In this document: positions 21,166 through 32,708 of the stretch, piece by piece
Numbering within the stretch: position 1 is the stretch's first letter
Layout of the letters: every line of letters begins with the position of its first letter
From: Leptidea sinapis
Lineage: Eukaryota; Arthropoda; Insecta; Lepidoptera; Pieridae
Length of the DNA stretch: 64,000 bases
Reading direction: 5' to 3'
Assembly: GCF_905404315.1 (NCBI RefSeq)
Contig: NC_066293.1
Span: forward strand, 3,797,001-3,861,000
Made by a program: the position numbers and the translations under genes
Notes under the pieces: generated by a model
Databases searched by the model: none
Seen by the model: the letters and a program-made list of their open reading frames with translations, nothing else
Told to the model about the DNA's origin: nothing

Positions 21166-23088
21166 TTAGTCAAATACTGACCACTGCAACGCAGATTTAA
21201 TATCATATTGACAAGAAATGTGGCTCAAATGAAGCAATCGGTAAGAAAATACAACATTTATTTGCGTCATAACTATTTAAGGCTCCTTGTTATGTAATAT
21301 AAAGTCAGTTATATTTAACCATATAGCGCAGTGGTTAGTGACTGTGACTACTTAGCTACAAGGTCGAATCCCGGTTGGTCTATACGTTCCTATGATGAAT
21401 TAATGTAGGTATTTTATATTTTATTTTGTATCCTAGTCACGACGTGGACGATTTATATTCTCATTCTATTAAATATATCTTTGCCTCGCTATAGTACAAT
21501 ATTATTTAAAAAAATATAGAAAAGAGAGAAAGACACTTATTAGCCCTATCACTAGGCGTTGCGTAGAGACGTCGGATCATTGCATGCTTCTACCGCACCG
21601 ATTACGAGAAGTGTTCCGGAAGACCGGTCTTTTCTTGGAAGGGGGCTTCCTAATTCTCCCTAGAGATGTATCCGATGAACACCTCATAGGGAATTTCTCG
21701 TCTCCCTTACCCCCTTGCTCCGCGGGTTCAGTGATCAAAGAGGTGTCCCCGCTAGATTTCGTGTCCACAAGCAATCTGCGAGCACTAGAACTTAGCCATC
21801 AAGCTGAATGCTCTGCCGTGTTAGGGAAGATTAAAAGGAGAGACGTGGTTAAGAAGAGTGATTTGATATACTTGAGTCCAATACTCGGAGGACATGGATT
21901 AATCTTTAGAATAGAAAATAATTCGTTAGTCCCGTATGTGGGACACATGGAAATTGTATCTAGAATCTATGTGTCGTGTAACAGTTCCAGAACATGTACG
22001 GTGTTATTCAACAAGCCAGGGTGGGAGGGCAACTTCACACTCAACACCACTCTGTGTCGCAAACCTAGCACTCTACTACATCTCCAGGGGGTCAGATGCG
22101 TCTGGGCAAGTGGGATCGGGTTCGGTGTGAAAGGGCTATACTTCCCTCACCGGTCCTTTGTCCAATTATGGGATGATGAATACACGGCAGCATTAGACCA
22201 AGAAGAAATCTATCGACCCCCAACCTCCACTCCAGATATAGACACAGACATTCTAAGAGAATTAGAAGAGGAAACAGGCACTATATCGCGAGAGAGTTGG
22301 TGGTCTCAGACCCTTAATTATCTTTATCACATTGGGGGATTGATTTTTGCAGCCGCATTATTCTTCGTCTTCTGCTCTCTTTTGCGACAATTTTCCCCTA
22401 TGGGTTGTCTTCAATCCAGCCTGTTGTTATTCCAATGCGGACGCTTCAGGTCGGTGGGCTCTCTCTATGGGAGCAGCAACCGCAAAATCCGTCTCTTCAG
22501 TCGTCTCTCACGATTACAGAGGGAGAGCCGGCTGCCCCGATAATTTTGCTCGTTACTTCCCTCCCCTCCATTGCTTTTTGACTACGTTATTATAATATGT
22601 TCATTCGTGGTATCTTCGTGAGTAAACACCGCTATGACCGCACTATGTAACAACGGGCACAAATATAAAATATCACCATAAGCAAGTGGGGCGTTTGTGC
22701 ATTGTACTTCAGTATAACTTGCCCAACATAATGATACAGTATATATATCTAACAGTAGCCGTAGCCACAGGCGCAAGTTCATCGGACCTTCAAAATGAAA
22801 CACGACTATTAGATTTCAGTAGTAGTTAGTTCTACTGCCAGCAGCAGATTGCAATTTCAATCCGTGATTGAATAATTCCAGGTAGCAGGTATACGCGATA
22901 AAGAAGTAGCAGGTAGCTTTGATGAAACTCTTGCAATTATAGAGGAACATCCAGATATAGAGTCGACGTGGGTGATAGGTGGAGGTGGAATTTATAAGGT
23001 AACCTACTAATTAAAAAAATATTTTCAGCACACTTGCCCAAAAAATGCATTAACAAAACCTGTATGCATGGTTCGAAATTATTTTTTT
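21166..23088 (+). repeat. Array unit 12
   Basis: 1923 bp. Exon A 21170-21240, SINE 21316-21501, glycoprotein open 21584-22543, exon B 22882-22998 (GATAAAGAAG variant near its start, plus Gln to Glu). Confidence 0.95.
21584..22543 (+). CDS. Glycoprotein fragment, open 319 codons (unit 12)
   Basis: Open copy with Asp87 combined with Val170 (most open copies have Leu170), again a mosaic of subtype markers. Confidence 0.5.
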   Translation: MLLPHRLREVFRKTGLFLEGGFLILPRDVSDEHLIGNFSSPLPPCSAGSVIKEVSPLDFVSTSNLRALELSHQAECSAVLGKIKRRDVVKKSDLIYLSPILGGHGLIFRIENNSLVPYVGHMEIVSRIYVSCNSSRTCTVLFNKPGWEGNFTLNTTLCRKPSTLLHLQGVRCVWASGIGFGVKGLYFPHRSFVQLWDDEYTAALDQEEIYRPPTSTPDIDTDILRELEEETGTISRESWWSQTLNYLYHIGGLIFAAALFFVFCSLLRQFSPMGCLQSSLLLFQCGRFRSVGSLYGSSNRKIRLFSRLSRLQRESRLPR

Positions 23089-25012
23089 TTAGTCAAATAC
23101 TGACCACTGCAACGCAGATTTAATGTCATATTGACAAGAAATGTGGCTCAAATGAAGCAATCGGTAAGAAAATACAACATTTATTTGCGTCATAACTATT
23201 TAAGGCTCCTTGTTATGTAATATAAAGTCAGTTATATTTAACCATATAGCGCAGTGGTTAGTGACTGTGACTACTTAGCTACAAGGTCGAATCCCGGTTG
23301 GTCTATACGTTCCTATGATGAATTAATGTAGGTATTTTATATTTTATTTTGTATCCTAGTCACGACGTGGACGATTTATATTCTCATTCTATTAAATATA
23401 TCTTTGCCTCGCTATAGTACAATATTATTTAAAAAAATATAGAAAAGAGAGAAAGACGCTTATTAGCCCTATCACTAGGCGTTGCGTAGAGACGTCGGAT
23501 CATTGCATGCTTCTACCGCACCGATTACGGGAAGTGTTCCGGAAGACCGGTCTTTTCTTGGAAGGGGGCTTCCTAATTCTCCCTAGAGATGTATCCGATG
23601 AACACCTCATAGGGAATTTCTCGTCTCCCTTACCCCCTTGCTCCGCGGGTTCAGTGATCAAAGAGGTGTCCCCGCTAGATTTTGTGTCCACAAGCAATCT
23701 GCGAGCACTAGAACTTAGCCATCAAGCTGAATGCTCTGCCGTGTTAGGGAAGATTAAAAGGAGAGAAGTGGTTAAGAAGAGTGATTTGATATACTTGAGT
23801 CCAATACTCGGAGGACATGGATTAATCTTTAGAATAGAAAATAATTCGTTAGTCCCGTATGTGGGACACATGGAAATTGTATCTAGAATCTATGTGTCGT
23901 GTAACAGTTCCAGAACATGTACGGTGTTATTCAACAAGCCAGGGTGGGAGGGCAACTTCACACTCAACACCACTCTGTGTCGCAAACCTAGCACTCTACT
24001 ACATCTCCAGGGGGTCAGATGCGTCTGGGCAAGTGGGATCGGGTTCGGTGTGAAAGGGCTATACTTCCCTCACCGGTCCTTTGTCCAATTATGGGATGAT
24101 GAATACACGGCAGCATTAGACCAAGAAGAAATCTATCGACCCCCAACCTCCACTCCAGATATAGACACAGACATTCTAAGAGAATTAGAAGAGGAAACAG
24201 GCACTATATCGCGAGAGAGTTGGTGGTCTCAGACCCTTAATTATCTTTATCACATTGGGGGATTGATTTTTGCAGCCGCATTATTCTTCGTCTTCTGCTC
24301 TCTTTTGCGACAATTTTCCCCTATGGGTTGTCTACAATCCAGCCTGTTGTTATTCCAATGCGGACGCTTCAGGTCGGTGGGCTCTCTCTATGGGAGCAGC
24401 AACCGCAAAATCCGTCTCTTCAGTCGTCTCTCACGATTACAGAGGGAGAGCCGGCTGCCCCGATAATTTTGCTCGTTACTTCCCTCCCCTCCATTGCTTT
24501 TTGACTACGTTATTATAATATGTTCATTCGTGGTATCTTCGTGAGTAAACACCGCTATGACCGCACTATGTAACAACGGGCACAAATATAAAATATCACC
24601 ATAAGCAAGTGGGGCGTTTGTGCATTGTACTTCAGTATAACTTGCCCAACATAATGATACAGTATATATATCTAACAGTAGCCGTAGCCACAGGCGCAAG
24701 TTCATCGGACCTTCAAAATGAAACACGACTATTAGATTTCAGTAGTAGTTAGTTCTACTGCCAGCAGCAGATTGCAATTTCAATCCGTGATTGAATAATT
24801 CCAGGTAGCAGGTATACGCGATATAGAAGTAGCAGGTAGCTTTGATGAAACTCTTGCAATTATAGAGGAACATCCAGATATAGAGTCGACGTGGGTGATA
24901 GGTGGAGGTGGAATTTATAAGGTAACCTACTAATTAAAAAAATATTTTCAGCACACTTGCCCAAAAAATGCATTAACAAAACCTGTATGCATGGTTCGAA
25001 ATTATTTTTTTT
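23089..25012 (+). repeat. Array unit 13
   Basis: 1924 bp. Exon A 23093-23163, SINE 23239-23424, glycoprotein open 23507-24466, exon B 24805-24921 with the Gln-to-Glu variant. Confidence 0.95.
23507..24466 (+). CDS. Glycoprotein fragment, open 319 codons (unit 13)
   Basis: Open copy with Glu87 and Val170; a silent change in the tail (CTACAATCC). Confidence 0.5.
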   Translation: MLLPHRLREVFRKTGLFLEGGFLILPRDVSDEHLIGNFSSPLPPCSAGSVIKEVSPLDFVSTSNLRALELSHQAECSAVLGKIKRREVVKKSDLIYLSPILGGHGLIFRIENNSLVPYVGHMEIVSRIYVSCNSSRTCTVLFNKPGWEGNFTLNTTLCRKPSTLLHLQGVRCVWASGIGFGVKGLYFPHRSFVQLWDDEYTAALDQEEIYRPPTSTPDIDTDILRELEEETGTISRESWWSQTLNYLYHIGGLIFAAALFFVFCSLLRQFSPMGCLQSSLLLFQCGRFRSVGSLYGSSNRKIRLFSRLSRLQRESRLPR

Positions 25013-26935
25013 TTAGTCAAATACTGACCACTGCAACGCAGATTTAATGTCATATTGACAAGAAATGTGGCTCAAATGAAGCAATCGGTAAGAAAATACA
25101 ACATTTATTTGCGTCATAACTATTTAAGGCTCCTTGTTATGTAATATAAAGTCAGTTATATTTAACCATATAGCGCAGTGGTTAGTGACTGTGACTACTT
25201 AGCTACAAGGTCGAATCCCGGTTGGTCTATACGTTCCTATGATGAATTAATGTAGGTATTTTATATTTTATTTTGTATCCTAGTCACGACGTGGACGATT
25301 TATATTCTCATTCTATTAAATATATCTTTGCCTCGCTATAGTACAATATTATTTTAAAAAATATAGAAAAGAGAGAAAGACACTTATTAGCCCTATCACT
25401 AGGCGTTGCGTAGAGACGTCGGATCATTGCATGCTTCTACCGCACCGATTACGAGAAGTGTTCCGGAAGACCGGTCTTTTCTTGGAAGGGGGCTTCCTAA
25501 TTCTCCCTAGAGATGTATCCGATGAACACCTCATAGGGAATTTCTCGTCTCCCTTACCCCCTTGCTCCGCGGGTTCAGTGATCAAAGAGGTGTCCCCGCT
25601 AGATTTCGTGTCCACAAGCAATCTGCGAGCACTAGAACTTAGCCATCAAGCTGAATGCTCTGCCGTGTTAGGGAAGATTAAAAGGAGAGAAGTGGTTAAG
25701 AAGAGTGATTTGATATACTTGAGTCCAATACTCGGAGGACATGGATTAATCTTTAGAATAGAAAATAATTCGTTAGTCCCGTATGTGGGACACATGGAAA
25801 TTGTATCTAGAATCTATGTGTCGTGTAACAGTTCCAGAACATGTACGGTGTTATTCAACAAGCCAGGGTGGGAGGGCAACTTCACACTCAACACCACTCT
25901 GTGTCGCAAACCTAGCACTCTACTACATCTCCAGGGGGTCAGATGCGTCTGGGCAAGTGGGATCGGGTTCGGTGTGAAAGGGCTATACTTCCCTCACCGG
26001 TCCTTTGTCCAATTATGAGATGATGAATACACGGCAGCATTAGACCAAGAAGAAATCTATCGACCCCCAACCTCCACTCCAGATATAGACACAGACATTC
26101 TAAGAGAATTAGAAGAGGAAACAGGCACTATATCGCGAGAGAGTTGGTGGTCTCAGACCCTTAATTATCTTTATCACATTGGGGGATTGATTTTTGCAGC
26201 CGCATTATTCTTCGTCTTCTGCTCTCTTTTGCGACAATTTTCCCCTATGGGTTGTCTTCAATCCAGCCTGTTGTTATTCCAATGCGGACGCTTCAGGTCG
26301 GTGGGCTCTCTCTATGGGAGCAGCAACCGCAAAATCCGTCTCTTCAGTCGTCTCTCACGATTACAGAGGGAGAGCCGGCTGCCCCGATAATTTTGCTCGT
26401 TACTTCCCTCCCCTCCATTGCTTTTTGACTACGTTATTATAATATGTTCATTCGTGGTATCTGCGTGAGTAAACACCGCTATGACCGCACTATGTAACAA
26501 CGGGCACAAATATAAAATATCACCATAAGCAAGTGGGGCGTTTGTGCATTGTACTTCAGTATAACTTGCCCAACATAATGATACAGTATATATATCTAAC
26601 AGTAGCCGTAGCCACAGGCGCAAGTTCATCGGACCTTCAAAATGAAACACGACTATTAGATTTCAGTAGTAGTTAGTTCTACTGCCAGCAGCAGATTGCA
26701 ATTTCAATCCGTGATTGAATAATTCCAGGTAGCAGGTATACGCGATATAGAAGTAGCAGGTAGCTTTGATGAAACTCTTGCAATTATAGAGGAACGTCCA
26801 GATATAGAGTCGACGTGGGTGATAGGTGGAGGTGGAATTTATAAGGTAACCTACTAATTAAAAAAATATTTTCAGCACACTTGCCCAAAAAATGCATTAA
26901 CAAAACCTGTATGCATGGTTCGAAATTATTTTTTT
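25013..26935 (+). repeat. Array unit 14
   Basis: 1923 bp. Exon A 25017-25087, SINE 25163-25348, glycoprotein 25431-26390 broken by TGA at codon 196, exon B 26729-26845 with Gln to Glu and His to Arg. Confidence 0.95.
25431..26390 (+). pseudogene. Glycoprotein fragment, broken (unit 14)
   Basis: TGA at codon 196 (26016-26018) is the only break; the tail frame is normal. Confidence 0.6.
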
Positions 26936-28860
26936 TTAGTCAAATACTGACCACTGCAACGCAGATTTAATGTCATATTGACAAGAAATGTGGCTCAAAT
27001 GAAGCAATCGGTAAGAAAATACAACATTTATTTGCGTCATAACTATTTAAGGCTCCTTGTTATGTAATATAAAGTCAGTTTTATTTAACCATATAGCGCA
27101 GTGGTTAGTGACTGTGACTACTTAGCTACAAGGTCGAATCCCGGTTGGTCTATACGTTCCTATGATGAATTAATGTAGGTATTTTATATTTTATTTTGTA
27201 TCCTAGTCACGACGTCGACGATTTATATTCTCATTCTATTAAATATATCTTTGCCTCGCTATAGTACAATATTATTTAAAAAAATATAGAAAAGAGAGAA
27301 AGACACTTATTAGCCCTATCACTAGGCGTTGCGTAGAGACGTCGGATCATTGCATGCTTCTACCGGACCGATTACGAGAAGTGTTCCGGAAGACCGGTCT
27401 TTTCTTGGAAGGGGGCTTCCTAATTCTCCCTAGAGATGTATCCGATGAACACCTCATAGGGAATTTCTCGTCTCCCTTACCCCCTTGCTCCGCGGGTTCA
27501 GTGATCAAAGAGGTGTCCCCGCTAGATTTCGTGTCCACAAGCAATCTGCGAGCACTAGAACTTAGCCATCAAGCTGAATGCTCTGCCGTGTTAGGGAAGA
27601 TTAAAAGGAGAGAAGTGGTTAAGAAGAGTGATTTGATATACTTGAGTCCAATACTCGGAGGACATGGATTAATCTTTAGAATAGAAAATAATTCGTTAGT
27701 CCCGTATGTGGGACACATGGAAATTGTATCTAGAATCTATGTGTTGTGTAACAGTTCCAGAACATGTACGGTGTTATTCAACAAGCCAGGGTGGGAGGGC
27801 AACTTCACACTCAACACCACTCTGTGTCGCAAACCTAGCACTCTACTACATCTCCAGGGGGTCAGATGCGTCTGGGCAAGTGGGATCGGGTTCGGTTTGA
27901 AAGGGCTATACTTCCCTCACCGGTCCTTTGTCCAATTATGAGATGATGAATACACGGCAGCATTAGACCAAGAAGAAATCTATCGACCCCCAACCTCCAC
28001 TCCAGATATAGACACAGACATTCTAAGAGAATTAGAAGAGGAAACAGGCACTATATCGCGAGAGAGTTGGTGGTCTCAGACCCTTAATTATCTTTATCAC
28101 ATTGGGGGATTGATTTTTGCAGCCGCATTATTCTTCGTCTTCTGCTCTCTTTTGCGACAATTTTTCCCTATGGGTTGTCTTCAATCCAGCCTGTTGTTAT
28201 TCCAATGCGGACGCTTCAGGTCGGTTGGGCTCTCTCTATGGGAGCAGCAACCGCAAAATCCGTCTCTTCAGTCGTCTCTCACGATTACAGAGGGAGAGCC
28301 GGCTGCCCCGATAATTTTGCTCGTTACTTCCCTCCCCTCCATTGCTTTATGACTACGTTATTATAATATGTTCATTCGTGGTATCTGCGTGAGTAAACAC
28401 CGCTATGACCGCACTATGTAACAACGGGCACAAATATAAAATATCACCATAAGCAAGTGGGGCGTTTGTCCATTGTACTTCAGTATAACTTGCCCAACAT
28501 AATGATACAGTATATATATCTAACAGTAGCCGTAGCCACAGGCGCAAGTTCATCGGACCTTCAAAATGAAACACGACTATTAGATTTCAGTAGTAGTTAG
28601 TTCTACTGCCAGCAGCAGATTGCAATTTCAATCCGCGATTGAATAATTCCAGGTAGCAGGTATACGCGATATAGAAGTAGCAGGTAGCTTTGATGAAACT
28701 CTTGCAATTATAGAGCAACATCCAGATATAGAGTCGACGTGGGTGATAGGTGGAGGTGGAATTTATAAGGTAACCTACTAATTAAAAAAATATTTTCAGC
28801 ACACTTGCCCAAAAAATGCATTAACAAAACCTGTATGCATGGTTCGAAATTATTTTTTTT
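26936..28860 (+). repeat. Array unit 15
   Basis: 1925 bp. Exon A 26940-27010, SINE 27086-27271 (GACGTCGACG as in unit 11), glycoprotein 27354-28352 of the unit-7 subtype, exon B 28653-28769. Confidence 0.95.
27354..28352 (+). pseudogene. Glycoprotein fragment, broken (unit 15)
   Basis: Unit-7 subtype; TGA at 27939-27941. The shifted tail ends in Leu instead of Phe (CTTTATGA). Confidence 0.6.
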
Positions 28861-30783
28861 TTAGTCAAATACTGACCACTGCAACGCAGATTTAATATCA
28901 TATTGACAAGAAATGTGGCTCAAATGAAGCAATCGGTAAGAAAATACAACATTTATTTGCGTCATAACTATTTAAGGCTCCTTGTTATGTAATATAAAGT
29001 CAGTTATATTTAACCATATAGCGCAGTGGTTAGTGACTGTGACTACTTAGCTACAAGGTCGAATCCCGGTTGGTCTATACGTTCCTATGATGAATTAATG
29101 TAGGTATTTTATATTTTATTTTGTATCCTAGTCACGACGTGGACGATTTATATTCTCATTCTATTAAATATATCTTTGCCTCGCTATAGTACAATATTAT
29201 TTTAAAAAATATAGAAAAGAGAGAAAGACACTTATTAGCCCTATCACTAGGCGTTGCGTAGAGACGTCGGATCATTGCATGCTTCTACCGCACCGATTAC
29301 GAGAAGTGTTCCGGAAGACCGGTCTTTTCTTGGAAGGGGGCTTCCTAATTCTCCCTAGAGATGTATCCGATGAACACCTCATAGGGAATTTCTCGTCTCC
29401 CTTACCCCCTTGCTCCGCGGGTTCAGTGATCAAAGAGGTGTCCCCGCTAGATTTCGTGTCCACAAGCAATCTGCGAGCACTAGAACTTAGCCATCAAGCT
29501 GAATGCTCTGCCGTGTTAGGGAAGATTAAAAGGAGAGAAGTGGTTAAGAAGAGTGATTTGATATACTTGAGTCCAGTACTCGGAGGACATGGATTAATCT
29601 TTAGAATAGAAAATAATTCGTTAGTCCCGTATGTGGGACACATGGAAATTGTATCTAGAATCTATGTGTCGTGTAACAGTTCCAGAACATGTACGGTGTT
29701 ATTCAACAAGCCAGGGTGGGAGGGCAACTTCACACTCAACACCACTCTGTGTCGCAAACCTAGCACTCTACTACATCTCCAGGGGCTCAGATGCGTCTGG
29801 GCAAGTGGGATCGGGTTCGGTGTGAAAGGGCTATACTTCCCTCACCGGTCCTTTGTCCAATTATGGGATGATGAATACACGGCAGCATTAGACCAAGAAG
29901 AAATCTATCGACCCCCAACCTCCACTCCAGATATAGACACAGACATTCTAAGAGAATTAGAAGAGGAAACAGGCACTATATCGCGAGAGAGTTGGTGGTC
30001 TCAGACCCTTAATTATTTTTATCACATTGGGGGATTGATTTTTGCAGCCGCATTATTCTTCGTCTTCTGCTCTCTTTTGCGACAATTTTCCCCTATGGGT
30101 TGTCTTCAATCCAGCCTGTTGTTATTCCAATGCGGACGCTTCAGGTCGGTGGGCTCTCTCTATGGGAGCAGCAACCGCAAAATCCGTCTCTTCAGTCGTC
30201 TCTCACGATTACAGAGGGAGAGCCGGCTGCCCCGATAATTTTGCTCGTTACTTCCCTCCCCTCCATTGCTTTTTGACTACGTTATTATAATATGTTCATT
30301 CGTGGTATCTTCGTGAGTAAACACCGCTATGACCGCACTATGTAACAACGGGCACAAATATAAAATATCACCATAAGCAAGTGGGGCGTTTGTGCATTGT
30401 ACTTCAGTATAACTTGCCCAACATAATGATACAGTATATATATCTAACAGTAGCCGTAGCCACAGGCGCAAGTTCATCGGACCTTCAAAATGAAACACGA
30501 CTATTAGATTTCAGTAGTAGTTAGTTCTACTGCCAGCAGCAGATTGCAATTTCAATCCGCGATTGAATAATTCCAGGTAGCAGGTATACGCGATATAGAA
30601 GTAGCAGGTAGCTTTGATGAAACTCTTGCAATTATAGAGCAACATCCAGATATAGAGTCGACGTGGGTTATAGGTGGAGGTGGAATTTATAAGGTAACCT
30701 ACTAATTAAAAAAATATTTTCAGCACACTTGCCCAAAAAATGCATTAACAAAACCCTTATGCATGGTTCGAAATTATTTTTTT
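28861..30783 (+). repeat. Array unit 16
   Basis: 1923 bp. Exon A 28865-28935 (AATATC variant), SINE 29011-29196, glycoprotein open 29279-30238, exon B 30577-30693 with GTT for the Val before IGG. Confidence 0.95.
29279..30238 (+). CDS. Glycoprotein fragment, open 319 codons (unit 16)
   Basis: Open copy with Ile100Val and Leu247Phe next to the membrane segment. Confidence 0.5.
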   Translation: MLLPHRLREVFRKTGLFLEGGFLILPRDVSDEHLIGNFSSPLPPCSAGSVIKEVSPLDFVSTSNLRALELSHQAECSAVLGKIKRREVVKKSDLIYLSPVLGGHGLIFRIENNSLVPYVGHMEIVSRIYVSCNSSRTCTVLFNKPGWEGNFTLNTTLCRKPSTLLHLQGLRCVWASGIGFGVKGLYFPHRSFVQLWDDEYTAALDQEEIYRPPTSTPDIDTDILRELEEETGTISRESWWSQTLNYFYHIGGLIFAAALFFVFCSLLRQFSPMGCLQSSLLLFQCGRFRSVGSLYGSSNRKIRLFSRLSRLQRESRLPR

Positions 30784-32708
30784 TTAGTCAAATACTGACC
30801 ACTGCAACGCAGATTTAATGTCATATTGACAAGAAATGTGGCTCAAATGAAGCAATCGGTAAGAAAATACAACATTTAATTGCGTCATAACTATTTAAGG
30901 CTCCTTGTTATGTAATATAAAGTCAGTTATATTTAACCATATAGCGCAGTGGTTAGTGACTGTGACTACTTAGCTACAAGGTCGAATCCCGGTTGGTCTA
31001 TACGTTCCTATGATGAATTAATGTAGGTATTTTATATTTTATTTTGTATCCTAGTCACGACGTGGACGATTTATATTCTCATTCTATTAAATATATCTTT
31101 GCCTCGCTATAGTACAATATTATTTTAAAAAATATAGAAAAGAGAGAAAGACACTTATTAGCCCTATCACTAGGCGTTGCGTAGAGACGTCGGATCATTG
31201 CATGCTTCTACCGCACCGATTACGAGAAGTGTTCCGGAAGACCGGTCTTTTCTTGGAAGGGGGCTTCCTAATTCTCCCTAGAGATGTATCCGATGAACAC
31301 CTCATAGGGAATTTCTCGTCTCCCTTACCCCCTTGCTCCGCGGGCTCAGTGATCAAAGAGGTGTCCCCGCTAGATTTCGTGTCCACAAGCAATCTGCGAG
31401 CACTAGAACTTAGCCATCAAGCTGAATGCTCTGCCGTGTTAGGGAAGATTAAAAGGAGAGAAGTGGTTAAGAAGAGTGATTTGATATACTTGAGTCCAAT
31501 ACTCGGAGGACATGGATTAATCTTTAGAATAGAAAATAATTCGTTAGTCCCGTATGTGGGACACATGGAAATTGTATCTAGAATCTATGTGTCGTGTAAC
31601 AGTTCCAGAACATGTACGGTGTTATTCAACAAGCCAGGGTGGGAGGGCAACTTCACACTCAACACCACTCTGTGTCGCAAACCTAGCACTCTACTACATC
31701 TCCAGGGGGTCAGATGCGTCTGGGCAAGTGGGATCGGGTTCGGTGTGAAAGGGCTATACTTCCCTCACCGGTCCTTTGTCCAATTATGAGATGATGAATA
31801 CACGGCAGCATTAGACCAAGAAGAAATCTATCGACCCCCAACCTCCACTCCAGATATAGACACAGACATTCTAAGAGAATTAGAAGAGGAAACAGGCACT
31901 ATATCGCGAGAGAGTTGGTGGTCTCAGACCCTTAATTATCTTTATCACATTGGGGGATTGATTTTTGCAGCCGCATTATTCTTCGTCTTCTGCTCTCTTT
32001 TGCGACAATTTTTCCCTATGGGTTGTCTTCAATCCAGCCTGTTGTTATTCCAATGCGGACGCTTCAGGTCGGTTGGGCTCTCTCTATGGGAGCAGCAACC
32101 GCAAAATCCGTCTCTTCAGTCGTCTCTCACGATTACAGAGGGAGAGCCGGCTGCCCCGATAATTTTGCTCGTTACTTCCCTCCCCTCCATTGCTTTTTGA
32201 CTACGTTATTATAATATGTTCATTCGTGGTATCTGCGTGAGTAAACACCGCTATGACCGCACTATGTAACAACGGGCACAAATATAAAATATCACCATAA
32301 GCAAGTGGGGCGTTTGTCCATTGTACTTCAGTATAACTTGCCCAACATAATGATACAGTATATATATCTAACAGTAGCCGTAGCCACAGGCGCAAGTTCA
32401 TCGGACCTTCAAAATGAAACACGACTATTAGATTTCAGTAGTAGTTAGTTCTACTGCCAGCAGCAGATTGCAATTTCAATCCGCGATTGAATAATTCCAG
32501 GTAGCAGGTATACGCGATATAGAAGTAGCAGGTAGCTTTGATGAAACTCTTGCAATTATAGAGCAACATCCAGATATAGAGTCGACGTGGGTGATAGGTG
32601 GAGGTGGAATTTATAAGGTAACCTACTAATTAAAAAAATATTTTCAGCACACTTGCCCAAAAAATGCATTAACAAAACCTGTATGCATGGTTCGAAATTA
32701 TTTTTTTT
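30784..32708 (+). repeat. Array unit 17
   Basis: 1925 bp. Exon A 30788-30858, SINE 30934-31119, glycoprotein 31202-32200 (TGA at codon 196 and tail frameshift, but His5 and Ser131 kept: mosaic), exon B 32501-32617. TTTAATTG marker. Confidence 0.95.
31202..32200 (+). pseudogene. Glycoprotein fragment, broken (unit 17)
   Basis: TGA at 31787-31789 and tail insertion, without His5Asp or Ser131Leu: its 5' half resembles units 14 and 21 and its 3' half unit 7. Confidence 0.6.
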
